Part shown: positions 33,952 through 42,565 of the stretch, piece after piece | Numbering within the stretch: position 1 is the first letter of the stretch | Layout of the letters: every line of letters starts with the position of its first letter | Source: Paenibacillus sp. GM2 | GTDB taxonomy: Bacteria > Bacillota > Bacilli > Paenibacillales > Paenibacillaceae | Assembly: GCF_900069005.2 (NCBI RefSeq) | Contig: NZ_LN831279.1 | Coordinates: 652,804-716,803, forward strand | DNA: 64,000 nucleotides | Direction: 5' to 3' | Notes under the pieces: generated by a model | Database searches by the model: none | Seen by the model: the letters and a program-made list of their open reading frames with translations, nothing else | What the model was told of the DNA's origin: nothing | Position numbers and translations under genes: made by a program

Positions 33952-34011
33952 TTCTTGTAAATGCGGGAACATGAAAGTTTGGTTAATCATTTCTGTAAGG
34001 TGGGAAGTACT

Positions 34012-34560
34012 ATGAGAACTCTGCCAACTATTCAATTAGAGAGGCTCACATTAAGGCCTTTTCATGCAGATGATGCGGAAGCAGTTCAAAAATTAGCGGG
34101 TGATCCTTATATCGCCGAGACAACATTATATATCCCGCATCCCTATGAGGACGGTATCGCTGAAGCTTGGATCGGTACACATAGCAACAATTTTAGTCTG
34201 GGCCGATCACTTGAATTAGCGGTTGAACATAAGGAAGATAAATGTTTAATCGGTGCGATAAGTATAGGAATGAATAAGAAGTTTAATCATGGGGAACTTG
34301 CCTATTGGATGGGCAAGGAATATAAAAATTACGGATACTGCACCGAAGCTGCAAAAGGGATGGTCAGATATGCATTTGAAGAAATGAAGTTGAATCGCAT
34401 ATTTGCCCGTTATCTAAGCAAGAACCCAGCTTCGGGTAGGGTTATGAGTAAACTAGGCATGAAATACGAAGGGACATTAAGACAGCATGTAATCAAATGG
34501 GACAAGTATGAAGACCTCGTATATTATGGGCTTTTGAAAGATGAATATATTTGTGAGTGA
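34012..34560 (+). CDS. GNAT N-acetyltransferase, RimJ/RimL type
   Basis: 182 residues from ATG preceded by AAGGTGGGA. Characteristic features of the RimJ/RimL group: TIQLERLTLRPFHADDAEAV at the start, then ELAYWMGKEYKNYGYCTEA as the acetyl-CoA loop region, and NRIFARYLSKNPASGRVMSK near the end with the LGMKYEGTLR element. These act on N-termini of ribosomal proteins, on amino-sugars or other small substrates; which applies cannot be told. Single gene beginning the GNAT cluster at 34-36 kb. Confidence 0.92.
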   Translation: MRTLPTIQLERLTLRPFHADDAEAVQKLAGDPYIAETTLYIPHPYEDGIAEAWIGTHSNNFSLGRSLELAVEHKEDKCLIGAISIGMNKKFNHGELAYWMGKEYKNYGYCTEAAKGMVRYAFEEMKLNRIFARYLSKNPASGRVMSKLGMKYEGTLRQHVIKWDKYEDLVYYGLLKDEYICE

Positions 34561-34614
34561 CTTCGCTTTTCATAGCTCTTGCTGGATCAAAAACCTAATC
34601 ATGAGGTGAGCGTA

Positions 34615-35430
34615 ATGACTCAAATATTAACCCGGGATCAAGTTCGTTTAATCGAGCGATCGGAAATGGATTATATGGCAGATCGAATGCGGGCGATTGA
34701 AGAGAGGGAAGGGAATCCGGAGGGAGTAGAAATCAAGCCGTTTGGTCAGGCGATAGCGATCTATAGCAGGACGATGCCTTGGCCCGCATTCAACACGGTC
34801 AAAGGTTTGAGTTCGGACGATATCGATTGCCTTGATGTGATTGTAGATTTTTATAAGTTGAGAGGGCGTAAGCCGCAGTTTGAAATTGTCCCCTCAAGGG
34901 TGAATTCAGGAATCTTAGAGGAACTGGCTAAGCGCGGGTTTTATCAGTCTGGCTTTCATACCTCAATGTACTATTCCCTGGAACAGCTGCCGCCGGATGG
35001 GCGAGATAGCGGCATTGAGATCAAGGAAATTTTAGAGGAAGAGTTCATGACTTATGCTCTGATCCATTGCCGGAGCACAGGGCTTCCGGATGATGGCATT
35101 CCGTATATCGCTGACAATAACCATGTGTTATACACGAGGCCGGGATGGAGATTCTTCATGGCCTTAATCGACGGAAAACCAGCGGCTGTTGGGGTGATGT
35201 ACATGAATCAGACCGTAGCCTCATTGACGTTTGCCGGAACGCTCCCGGAATACAGGAACAGAGGATGTCAGCAGGCTCTTATTCGCAGAAGAATATACGA
35301 GGCCGCGATAAATGGATGCCAGGCTGTAGTTAGCCAAGCCGGATTTCTGACCCAGAGCCATCGGAATATGGAGCAGGTTGGGATGAAGCTGGGGTATATT
35401 AGAACGACATGGACGGAATTAGAGCGTTAA
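34615..35430 (+). CDS. GNAT N-acetyltransferase, two-lobed
   Basis: 271 residues from ATG behind GAGGTGAG. Longer than a single GNAT; an N-terminal half with a degenerate GNAT-like lobe (IEIKPFGQAIAIYSRTMPWP, then YKLRGRKPQFEIVPSR) precedes a C-terminal GNAT core with ASLTFAGTLPEYRNRGCQQA and RNMEQVGMKLGYIRTTWTEL. The acetyl-CoA loop contains R-N-R-G-C-Q, slightly unusual in that the second glycine is replaced by Cys. Paralogues of this kind are common in Paenibacillus. It is followed after 60 bases by the decayed GNAT gene. Substrate unknown. Confidence 0.85.
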   Translation: MTQILTRDQVRLIERSEMDYMADRMRAIEEREGNPEGVEIKPFGQAIAIYSRTMPWPAFNTVKGLSSDDIDCLDVIVDFYKLRGRKPQFEIVPSRVNSGILEELAKRGFYQSGFHTSMYYSLEQLPPDGRDSGIEIKEILEEEFMTYALIHCRSTGLPDDGIPYIADNNHVLYTRPGWRFFMALIDGKPAAVGVMYMNQTVASLTFAGTLPEYRNRGCQQALIRRRIYEAAINGCQAVVSQAGFLTQSHRNMEQVGMKLGYIRTTWTELER

Positions 35431-35490
35431 TTCGAGGCGATGGGTCGCCTAAAACTGACAACGAAGCATTATGATGAGGAGGGGCCATTT

Positions 35491-35857
35491 GTGCAACAAA
35501 TAGAGATTAGAAGACCAGAGCTTGGTGATGATCAGGAACTGCTTCGGTTCTTCCGAGTGGTCATTATGGATACCTTCGCAAAAGAAAATCTAGCAGATTT
35601 AGTAGAAGATATTGAACAGGAGATTAGCACGAAAGAAGATTATCTCAAGCTGGACTACGATAGCCTGGGCGTTGATAGATACTTTTTGCTTGCGATAGCG
35701 AATAAACAGATAATTGGAACTATTGGAGTCTGCTCTTGAATGTATTGCTTTTGTCTTTAAGGAACTTGACCACCGGTTCGTAAACTACTGGAGTGAAGGA
35801 AACGACCATATGATCTGGAGACGCATAAGTGACATTCCTGTGATCTTTAAAATATAG
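35491..35857 (+). pseudogene. GNAT acetyltransferase with internal deletion
   Basis: A GTG behind GAGGAGGGG starts IEIRRPELGDDQELLRFFRV and continues to GTIGVCS, then TGA. In the next frame the sequence ECIAFVFKELDHRFVNYWSE continues to TAG at 35857, which fits the C-terminus of the same family. The middle with the acetyl-CoA loop is gone. Deletion of about 100 codons is the simplest reading. Confidence 0.7.
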
Positions 35858-35887
35858 AAGCCCTAATATTGTAGCGACAATAAATAA

Positions 35888-35924
35888 AACAGGCAGTCAG
35901 AACTTTACGTTTTGACTGCCTGTT
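35888..35924. terminator. Bidirectional terminator
   Basis: Perfect 12-base arms AACAGGCAGTCA and TGACTGCCTGTT with loop GAACTTTACGTTT, between the decayed GNAT gene and the convergent acyltransferase gene. Confidence 0.88.
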
Positions 35925-35937
35925 ATTCTTTGTGGAG

Positions 35938-37965
35938 TTACTTCTCTATAGAACTTAATGTCTTGGCAATAAGCTGAGCGTAAGCCTGCGAGCCTTCTTT
36001 GGTTAAGTGAACCCCATCCTTAGCAAAATACTCATCATGATTCTCGCTGGCGCTGTACCAGTTAACTAGCGTAATGCCAGATAAATTTGCAGAGATATCC
36101 GCCAACAGTTTATTAACTTGGCTCTCCCATTTTCGAGGAACCCGTGTATTGATAAGAACGATATGTTTGACATTCTTCAATGACCCGAGACAGTTCTCTA
36201 GCTGCTTCTTATTGAACACGCCGTTGGTGCCTAGGCCGATAACGACAGTATCGCCGAGCTTGCGCCGCTTCTGAAGCTGGGTAAGGAGCTTGGAACCGCT
36301 CGACATCTGCCGTCCGATCTCCGCATCAACCTGGATGCCGGGCAGCAGTTCTTCCAGGTAGGGCCCACCATCAAGCATTACCGAGTCACCGATGGCGGTG
36401 ACATTTCCCCAATCCGATTTAGAGGATTTCACAGGTTTAGACGCTTGAGAGCTCTTGCCAGATTCCTTGGAAGCTTTCGGTTGAGCAGCAGGTGAACCGG
36501 CTTCCTGCTTCGTCGTCATATCCTCCGCTTTAGGTCCGGAGCCCGGATTTGTATTCACAGTAGTAGAATCACCGTCCCTAGTTTTTTCTTTTTCAGCGGA
36601 TATTGGGGTTCCATCCGTTCCATGGGATGCATTGGTGTCTCCTTGGTCCGGTTTCTTAGGAGGGACGGGTTGATCCCCTCCCTGCTTGGAATCAGGTTGC
36701 GCCAGAGCAGGTACGGAGACAACCTCCCCAGCCATAGAAGCTGTGGCCGGAATATGCAGGATCATGCCGGATACGAACAAAATAATAATGATGGCGGATA
36801 ACGAGCTGATCGTCCATTGTTTGACGGATAATTGCTGACGATTCCATGGAAATTTCTTGATCTGCTTGAGAGCGGTGGACAATTGTCCGCGCCGGATCGG
36901 TTCTTCAACATATTTGTAGGACATCGCGGCAAGAATAACGCTCGCCGTTACTTGAGTCAAAGCTAACTTCCAGTTGTATGCGCCTGTGTTCACGGTAGGT
37001 TTCGATAGGACGATAATCGGATAATGCCATAGATAAATTCCGTAGGAGCGCATGCCAATCCAGCGCAAGGACTTCAGGCTGAACAACTTGCTAATCCATG
37101 TAAATGGATGGATAAGGGCTATAATGACCATTGCCGTAGAAATCGCCGCCAGCATAAATCCACCGCGATAGAGAAAATCATCAAACTCATTCGCTTGCAG
37201 CAGTAAGGCAACAATAGCAGCCAAGCCCAGCCAGCCGATCCATTCGCAGGATAGCCGGGTACGCCGGGAAGGGTTCGTGATCATGCCTTGACTAGGCAAC
37301 ATCAGCGCCAAAGTGGCTCCGATCAGCAAGGCGAACACCCGTGTGTCGGTCCCATAGTATACTCTGCTTGGGTCGCTGCCTGGCTGGTAAAACAAAATCA
37401 TAGTCAGCATGGAAGCCAATGCGAGAGATAGGGTGATGAGAACCATTTGAATTCGTTTCGGTGTAAAACGTAAGCCTAGAGTTAACAGCAGCGGCCAGAT
37501 TATGTAGAATTGTCCCTCAACCGATAGTGACCAGAGATGGATCAGTGGTGCAGGCGTGCTGTATTGCTCAAAATAGGAAACCTGATGGAAGATGAGCCGC
37601 CAATTGTTGGCGTAGACCATTGCCGATCCAACGTCGCCGCGCAGTGACTGCAGCATACTGTGGTCGAATAGCGTGGCCCAGGCGACCACAACCATGAGCA
37701 TAACGATCAGAGCGGGGAACAGCCTGCGGAAACGTCGTACCCAGAAGTCGGATAGATCAAGCCTTTGCCTGTCGCGGCGTCTTTCAATGAGCAGATTTGT
37801 TACCAAATATCCCGATAATACGAAGAAAATATCAACGCCGAGGAACCCGCCCGAAATTCGCGGAATGTCCAAATGATAGGCGATGACTGCGATAATGGCC
37901 AGAGCGCGTAGACCGTCCAGCCCGGCGATGTAACGTTTTTTTTCGTTCGCTAATGGAGTAGACAT
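35938..37965 (-). CDS. OatA/OafA-type O-acyltransferase with C-terminal SGNH domain
   Basis: 675 residues from ATG behind GGGGGATC; the longer start at 37983 has no ribosome site. The N-terminal 370 residues form the acyltransferase-3 membrane domain: YIAGLDGLRALAIIAVIAYH, SGYLVTNLLIERRR and SVEGQFYIIWPLLL. A low-complexity linker rich in Pro, Lys, Asp and Ser follows (about 405-520), then an extracellular SGNH domain with IGDSVMLDGGPYL, GTNGVF and KDGVHLTKEG (Asp-His pair). Such proteins transfer acetyl groups to peptidoglycan muramic acid or to surface polysaccharides. Peptidoglycan O-acetylation giving lysozyme resistance is the most likely role; no cluster context confirms it. Confidence 0.9.
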   Translation of the reverse strand: MSTPLANEKKRYIAGLDGLRALAIIAVIAYHLDIPRISGGFLGVDIFFVLSGYLVTNLLIERRRDRQRLDLSDFWVRRFRRLFPALIVMLMVVVAWATLFDHSMLQSLRGDVGSAMVYANNWRLIFHQVSYFEQYSTPAPLIHLWSLSVEGQFYIIWPLLLTLGLRFTPKRIQMVLITLSLALASMLTMILFYQPGSDPSRVYYGTDTRVFALLIGATLALMLPSQGMITNPSRRTRLSCEWIGWLGLAAIVALLLQANEFDDFLYRGGFMLAAISTAMVIIALIHPFTWISKLFSLKSLRWIGMRSYGIYLWHYPIIVLSKPTVNTGAYNWKLALTQVTASVILAAMSYKYVEEPIRRGQLSTALKQIKKFPWNRQQLSVKQWTISSLSAIIIILFVSGMILHIPATASMAGEVVSVPALAQPDSKQGGDQPVPPKKPDQGDTNASHGTDGTPISAEKEKTRDGDSTTVNTNPGSGPKAEDMTTKQEAGSPAAQPKASKESGKSSQASKPVKSSKSDWGNVTAIGDSVMLDGGPYLEELLPGIQVDAEIGRQMSSGSKLLTQLQKRRKLGDTVVIGLGTNGVFNKKQLENCLGSLKNVKHIVLINTRVPRKWESQVNKLLADISANLSGITLVNWYSASENHDEYFAKDGVHLTKEGSQAYAQLIAKTLSSIEK

Positions 37966-38328
37966 AAACAAGATCCCCCGCACCGATTTATCAGGATTTC
38001 CCTGGATATTAACGGAAGTTCATAGGGATCCAACGTTAACCTTATCTTTTGTTTTGAGCTTGCAGACTTCAACCCATTTTGCACCACTTTTAATCCATCC
38101 TCTCTCATGCTGTCACAATTGATGTGTTCTCATTATAAAACGTTGCGGGATGAGTTTAATGACAATCAGATTACGATTGGAATTCAAAATTTTAACACAT
38201 TTTGGTTGTTTATTTAACTGGAAAGATTAGGACGGATTACCATGAATATTTAAGTTCCTAAGCTAAATCCGATCCTCACAATTTCCACATAAATGGGGTC
38301 TACAATTTCTCTTGAGGAGGAGATTGCT
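37966..38328. other. Intergenic region between divergent genes
   Basis: About 360 AT-rich bases holding the promoters of the acyltransferase and of the small exported protein. No operon regulator site, RNA or repeat could be recognised. Confidence 0.5.
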
Positions 38329-38595
38329 ATGAAATCAAAATTTGTTATCGCCTTGGGTGTCATTGTCCTGACTTTAGGAATTGGCACGGCTGCGTATGCT
38401 GCGGGAGAAGGACAGGGCTTATGGGCGTCCTTCCAGGACATGCTTCCTCATATGAGGGCTATGCATCCTGATCTGTCGGATCGGCAGCTGGAGGATATGT
38501 ATCAGAGCTGTCATGGCAACAGTGGACAAAATGAACGAGGGATGATGCGTTCCGGCAATGCGCAGTCCGGTGGTATGATGCAATCGGGATTCTAA
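38329..38595 (+). CDS. Small exported Met-rich protein
   Basis: 88 residues from ATG behind GAGGAGGAG. A signal peptide ends near residue 25 (GTAAYAA). The mature part has DMLPHMRAMHPDLSDRQLED, then MYQSCHG and a C-terminal Met/Gly/Ser-rich tail with two MMxS-type pairs (GMMRSGN, GMMQSG). Methionine, His and Cys clusters suggest metal, for example copper, binding, but the family has no function I can name. It lies upstream of a second small protein and a two-component system and may belong to their stimulon. Secreted or wall-associated. Confidence 0.7.
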   Translation: MKSKFVIALGVIVLTLGIGTAAYAAGEGQGLWASFQDMLPHMRAMHPDLSDRQLEDMYQSCHGNSGQNERGMMRSGNAQSGGMMQSGF

Positions 38596-38666
38596 ACTAT
38601 GGATTCTCTGTGAATCCAGGGGCGAATAATCAGGTGCCATTTGAGAAATGCGATACCAAGACAGGT

Positions 38667-38718
38667 GGAGCTGCCAAGGAGGTTGCAGCTATGGATAACC
38701 TCAGGCAGCTCCTTTCTT
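38667..38718 (+). terminator. Terminator after the Met-rich protein gene
   Basis: GGAGCTGCC at 38667 pairs with GGCAGCTCC at 38704; inside, GAGGTT pairs with AACCTC. TTTCTTT follows. A branched terminator is the likely role. Confidence 0.75.
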
Positions 38719-38826
38719 TACATAAATTTGCGTAATCCTATTCAGACTTTGTAATTTCAACAAGCTTTCTACATAACTGATCACTACAATAAGGGTATTC
38801 AAATAAAAAAGGAGAGGTTCATTGAT

Positions 38827-39039
38827 ATGGAGTGGTCTTGGTTGCTTGTATTGGTCTGTCCCTTGATGATGATATTCATGATGTTTGGTATGAAGGGCTC
38901 ACACTCGTATGGACATGGGCAGGGGCAAGCTTCACCTTCAAACGTAGATCAGGGAGTGCAGCAGCAGTTAAGTGAACTGCGGGAACAGAACGAACTGCTT
39001 CGCAGAGAGGTCGAGAAGCTGTCAAGGAAACCGGTGTAG
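38827..39039 (+). CDS. Small membrane protein with His/Gly loop and coiled coil
   Basis: 70 residues behind AAAGGAGAGG. One N-terminal membrane helix (WLLVLVCPLMMIFMMFGM), a His/Gly-rich stretch SHSYGHGQGQ, and a C-terminal coiled coil QQQLSELREQNELLRREVEK. It resembles DUF2933-like proteins found near copper-resistance genes in Bacillota, from memory. Metal sensing or transport accessory functions are plausible given the neighbouring Met-rich protein and two-component genes, but unproven. Its own promoter is likely, since a terminator lies upstream. Confidence 0.65.
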   Translation: MEWSWLLVLVCPLMMIFMMFGMKGSHSYGHGQGQASPSNVDQGVQQQLSELREQNELLRREVEKLSRKPV

Positions 39040-39123
39040 TCAGGCACGCAGGATTGAAGGATCAATCCTTAAGTTCTAAAGCCATCTAATTATTTGTCAG
39101 CAGCGCTATACTATATAATAGAA

Positions 39124-39408
39124 GTTGTTTAAAAAGTCCATCTTTAATAAGAAAACCAATCGTGGCCAATTCAAGGCTGAGCGAACGCGATTCAACGGTA
39201 GGTTTTCTTGCGATATAGAATTTCAGTCAGCTCCGCTGATAACTTATAAATTCGATATCTAACACGAAATCAATCAAGAACCTAATCAGCATCGAATCTT
39301 GAATTTAGCCAGGCCTCTGGTGCTTACACACAAACTGCGTACGCTCCGCTCTTTAAACCCTAGCTTTATCCAATCTTCCCGGTGCTGAAAACCGGCCTTT
39401 TGAACACT
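39124..39408. repeat. Dispersed long repeat, copy A
   Basis: Flanked by GTTGTTTAAAAAGT and CCTTTTGAACAC as imperfect termini. Read on the minus strand it begins GTTCAAAAGGCCGGTTTTCA and shares an approximately 70-base block (for example AGAGCGGAGCGTACG) with copy B at 53441. No reading frame is encoded. It fills the gap between the small membrane protein and the response regulator. Confidence 0.75.
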
Positions 39409-39483
39409 ACTAAATAGGAGCAATGGAAGCAGGATCGTGAATAGCGGCTGTTTGCGGCGAGGCAATAAGGGATGGTGAGCAGG

Positions 39484-40200
39484 ATGTCAAAATTGCAGAT
39501 TTTAGTTGTCGATGACGAATGGAATATGCGTAATTTGCTGCGTATTTATTTAATGAAGGAAGGATTCGAAGTTAAAGAAGCATCAAGCGGCATGGAGGCC
39601 CTGACGATGATTGATCAGCATGAATTTGATCTTGTGCTGCTGGATGTTATGATGCCGGATATGGATGGTTGGCAGGTTTTAAAGGTGATTCGTGCGAAGA
39701 GCAATGTAGGCGTACTTATGCTGACGGCTCGTTCGGAGACGAAGGATAAGGTCTATGGACTGGGGATGGGCGCCGATGATTATTTGACCAAGCCGTTTGA
39801 ACCCGAGGAGTTGATTGCCAGAGTCTTCTCGTTGATCCGGCGTTCTGTCATTACGCAGTCTTCAGTGGCACAGGAGCAGACGCTTGATTTTCCGGACTTC
39901 AGGATTCTGCCTGATGCTCGCGAGATTTACATCCATGACCAATCGGTGGATTTTACCCCTAAGGAGTTCGACCTGATGGTGGTTCTGGCAGGGAATCAGC
40001 ATCGAGTATACAGCCGGGAGGATCTCGTCAACCTGATCTGGGGGTATGATTATGACGGCGATTACCGCTCGGTAGATACCCATGTCAAGAATATCCGTGA
40101 GAAGCTGCAGCGGGCCGGATTAGTCTACAACCCGATTCAGACAGTGTGGGGAGTAGGCTATAAATTCAATGCAGATGGTGCGAACCATGCTAAAAAATAA
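39484..40200 (+). CDS. OmpR/PhoB family response regulator
   Basis: 238 residues; ATG 39484 follows GGTGAGCAGG, and an ATG at 39472 is an alternative with a poorer site. The receiver has VVDDEWNMR, the phospho-acceptor Asp in LVLLDVMMPDMDG and TKPFEPEEL with conserved Lys. The winged-helix domain shows FTPKEFDLMVVLAGNQHRVY and DTHVKNIREKLQRAG with VWGVGYKF. The gene overlaps the sensor kinase. The stimulus is unknown; upstream small metal-binding-like proteins are a hint to metals. Confidence 0.94.
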   Translation: MSKLQILVVDDEWNMRNLLRIYLMKEGFEVKEASSGMEALTMIDQHEFDLVLLDVMMPDMDGWQVLKVIRAKSNVGVLMLTARSETKDKVYGLGMGADDYLTKPFEPEELIARVFSLIRRSVITQSSVAQEQTLDFPDFRILPDAREIYIHDQSVDFTPKEFDLMVVLAGNQHRVYSREDLVNLIWGYDYDGDYRSVDTHVKNIREKLQRAGLVYNPIQTVWGVGYKFNADGANHAKK

Positions 40201-41602
40201 AGTCGGAATGAAGCTCGGCTTCGTCATTATCGCCGTGTTTATCGTCGTACTGAGCATCCTTGGCGCGACGATCGATCGGATGTTCTCGAATTTCTACACC
40301 CGTGAAATGAGTACAGAGGTCGATGAATTGGCCACACATTTCGCTATGATGGCACAGACCCCGGATGCACCGACAGAGCAAATGCTGCTTAAATTCGCCG
40401 ATTTCTCCAATGTCAGCATTTTCTACGTCAATAAAGACGGGAAAGTGCAGGATTACTCCGGAGAGGAAGAACTGGCGGATGCTTTGTTCATACATCAAGG
40501 AGATATCAAGACGATTTTTTCCGGCCGGACAATACGCCTGAAATATGAGGCCGCGAGTGGCAATCGTTATTTTGTAACAGCGAAGCCGATTGTCAAGGAA
40601 CTGGCGGGAGAGAGTCAGGTGATGTCGGTGCTTTATGTACTGTCATCGTCCAAGCATATGGATGAATCCATTGCCGCGATGCGCAGGCTGCTCGTTCTTT
40701 CAGGAATCGGCGCCTTTCTGCTTGCGCTTGGTATTACCTGGATTGTGGCTCATCTGCTGTCCAGACCGTTGCTGCAAATGCAGCAGGCGACGCGCAAGAT
40801 CGCTGTCGGGGAGTTGGAGACGAGGCTGGACATTTCCCGTGATGATGAGATAGGTTCTCTGGCAGCGGCCATTAATAATCTGGCCGAGGAATTGCAAAAT
40901 TACAGGGATACGCGGCAGGAGTTCTTTGCAAATATATCACATGAGCTGCGCACTCCGATTACCTATCTGGAGGGATATTCCAAGGTCATTAAGGAGCGGC
41001 TGTACAGTACAGAGGAAGAGCGTGATCAGTATCTGGATGTGCTCCATCAGGAAGCGAAGCGCCTCCAGCATCTCGTTGACGATTTGTTCGAATTGTCGAA
41101 GATGGAGGAGGGTAAAATCAGTTTGTCCCTGGAGTGGATTGATTTGAGCGAAGTGATCGATAATGCGGTCCATAAAGTGCAACTAAAAGCAAGCGATAAA
41201 GGGCTTGCGCTCAGCACCTGCTTGAATCGCAGCACCGCCTGGGTTTACGGTGATGGGCTGCGCATGGAACAGGTGATCCTCAATTTGCTGGAGAACAGTA
41301 TCCGCTATACAGAGCAAGGCGAAATCAGCCTTACTTTGGATCAGACGGACCACTATGTATTCGTGACGGTTAAGGATACAGGAATCGGCATCGCAGCAGA
41401 CGAGCTTCCTTATGTTTTCGAACGCTTCTATAGAGTCGAGAAATCCCGTTCCCGTCAGCATGGAGGGACCGGTCTTGGATTATCCATCGCCAAGAAGCTA
41501 GTGGAACTGCAGGGCGGGGAAATAGAGGTAAACAGCAGGCTTGGCGAAGGTACGACTTTTGAGATTAGATTCAAGCTGGAGGAACAGGGGGAATCGGCAT
41601 GA
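40187..41602 (+). CDS. Sensor histidine kinase with HAMP domain
   Basis: 471 residues, ATG within the end of the regulator gene. Membrane helices at about 7-28 and 165-190 enclose an extracytoplasmic domain of 135 residues, followed by HAMP (SRPLLQMQQATRKIAVGELE), the HisKA box FFANISHELRTPITYLEGYS, and the ATPase boxes VILNLLENSIRYTEQG, VKDTGIGIAADELPYVFERF and GGTGLGLSIAKKL. It autophosphorylates on the His in SHELRTP and passes phosphate to the upstream-encoded regulator. A small membrane protein gene overlaps its 3-prime end by four bases. Confidence 0.93.
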   Translation: MLKNKVGMKLGFVIIAVFIVVLSILGATIDRMFSNFYTREMSTEVDELATHFAMMAQTPDAPTEQMLLKFADFSNVSIFYVNKDGKVQDYSGEEELADALFIHQGDIKTIFSGRTIRLKYEAASGNRYFVTAKPIVKELAGESQVMSVLYVLSSSKHMDESIAAMRRLLVLSGIGAFLLALGITWIVAHLLSRPLLQMQQATRKIAVGELETRLDISRDDEIGSLAAAINNLAEELQNYRDTRQEFFANISHELRTPITYLEGYSKVIKERLYSTEEERDQYLDVLHQEAKRLQHLVDDLFELSKMEEGKISLSLEWIDLSEVIDNAVHKVQLKASDKGLALSTCLNRSTAWVYGDGLRMEQVILNLLENSIRYTEQGEISLTLDQTDHYVFVTVKDTGIGIAADELPYVFERFYRVEKSRSRQHGGTGLGLSIAKKLVELQGGEIEVNSRLGEGTTFEIRFKLEEQGESA

Positions 41603-41799
41603 AGCGGGTGGATTGGTTGATCGCTATGGTGATTATCGCTATGGGACTAATTTGCCTGTTTGTCTCAGCCAACATCTCCCGCGACATGTCGATTCTCCAA
41701 ATCGCCAAGACGATGGGCAAATACTGCCTGAAAATGATGGTGGCGGCTGGACTGGTCGGAGGGATTTATTGCTTGCTGAACCGTTCCAATCGACAATAA
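41599..41799 (+). CDS. Small membrane protein of the two-component operon
   Basis: 66 residues starting four bases before the end of the kinase gene (ATGA overlap). Two hydrophobic helices: WLIAMVIIAMGLICLFVSA and YCLKMMVAAGLVGGIYCLL. I do not recognise the family. Its coupling to the kinase suggests an accessory role in signal perception or in the response, for example in the membrane complex. A terminator follows at 41821, closing the operon. Confidence 0.7.
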   Translation: MKRVDWLIAMVIIAMGLICLFVSANISRDMSILQIAKTMGKYCLKMMVAAGLVGGIYCLLNRSNRQ

Positions 41800-41820
41800 T
41801 CGTGTTGATCTGGAGTAGTT

Positions 41821-41859
41821 AAAGAGTCTCTTTTGCCATACAGAGGCTCTTTCTTTTTT
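41821..41859 (+). terminator. Rho-independent terminator
   Basis: AAAGAGTCTCT and AGAGGCTCTTT pair (one mismatch) around TTTGCCATAC, then CTTTTTT. Ends the response regulator-kinase operon. Confidence 0.9.
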
Positions 41860-41994
41860 GATTGTTATCAGTCCCGTTGGTAAGGATTCCTTGCCTTATT
41901 ATCGATTTACTAGTAAACTGATGGTGACCAAGCTTTGAAATTCACAGGATAATACGGACCTTGATCAACAGCCTTTAGAAAGCCAGGTGATACG

Positions 41995-42468
41995 TTGAAT
42001 AAGCGAGGATTCACAGAAGACAACCGATCAGCGCTGTTAATATGGCTGCGACTGGCCCGGTTCTATCAACGAAGCAATCAGCTTTCGAATGAGCTGTTGC
42101 AGCATTTTGGAATTACCGCAGCCCAGTTCGATATGCTTGCCCAGGTGATGATTTACCAGCCGGTGGCTCAGCTTGAGCTGGCAGAGCATCTGACGATCAG
42201 CCGCGGTGGTGTATCTCATATGCTGGCTCGCTTGGAGAAAGAGCAGTTCATTGTTCGTGAGCAGCAGTGGAAGGTGAAGTACATCTCACTGACGGACAAA
42301 GGCTTGGCGTTGATGGAGCAAGTGCTGCCGATTCAATCGGATTTCCAGGCTTCCATGTTTGAGGTGCTGGATGAAGCAGAACAGAAGAGCTTCCTGGGGA
42401 TGATGACGAGGATTCACAGGCATAGCGTCCGTAAAAAGGTAGATGAAGCAATGCTGCCGCACCGATAG
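41995..42468 (+). CDS. MarR family transcriptional regulator
   Basis: 157 residues from TTG behind AGGTGATACG. Winged-helix features of MarR: FGITAAQFDMLAQVMIYQPV, LAEHLTISRGGVSHMLARLE (recognition helix) and the wing KVKYISLTDKGLALMEQV. MarR proteins are dimeric repressors that respond to phenolics, oxidants or drugs. It lies 97 bases upstream of a pirin gene on the same strand, a pairing common in Paenibacillus and Bacillus, so it probably controls that gene. Cytoplasmic. Confidence 0.93.
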   Translation: MNKRGFTEDNRSALLIWLRLARFYQRSNQLSNELLQHFGITAAQFDMLAQVMIYQPVAQLELAEHLTISRGGVSHMLARLEKEQFIVREQQWKVKYISLTDKGLALMEQVLPIQSDFQASMFEVLDEAEQKSFLGMMTRIHRHSVRKKVDEAMLPHR

Positions 42469-42565
42469 TGCATTGATTTTTTGGCCGAATTTTATCCCAA
42501 GTGATACCGGTTATAATCATTATTTATTTGCCCGTTTACCAGCAAATGAAGAGGAGGGTATTCAT

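Noticed and set aside
39172..39300. A gene hidden in the gap before the response regulator
   Set aside because: All frames are broken and the sequence matches the non-coding repeat at 53441.
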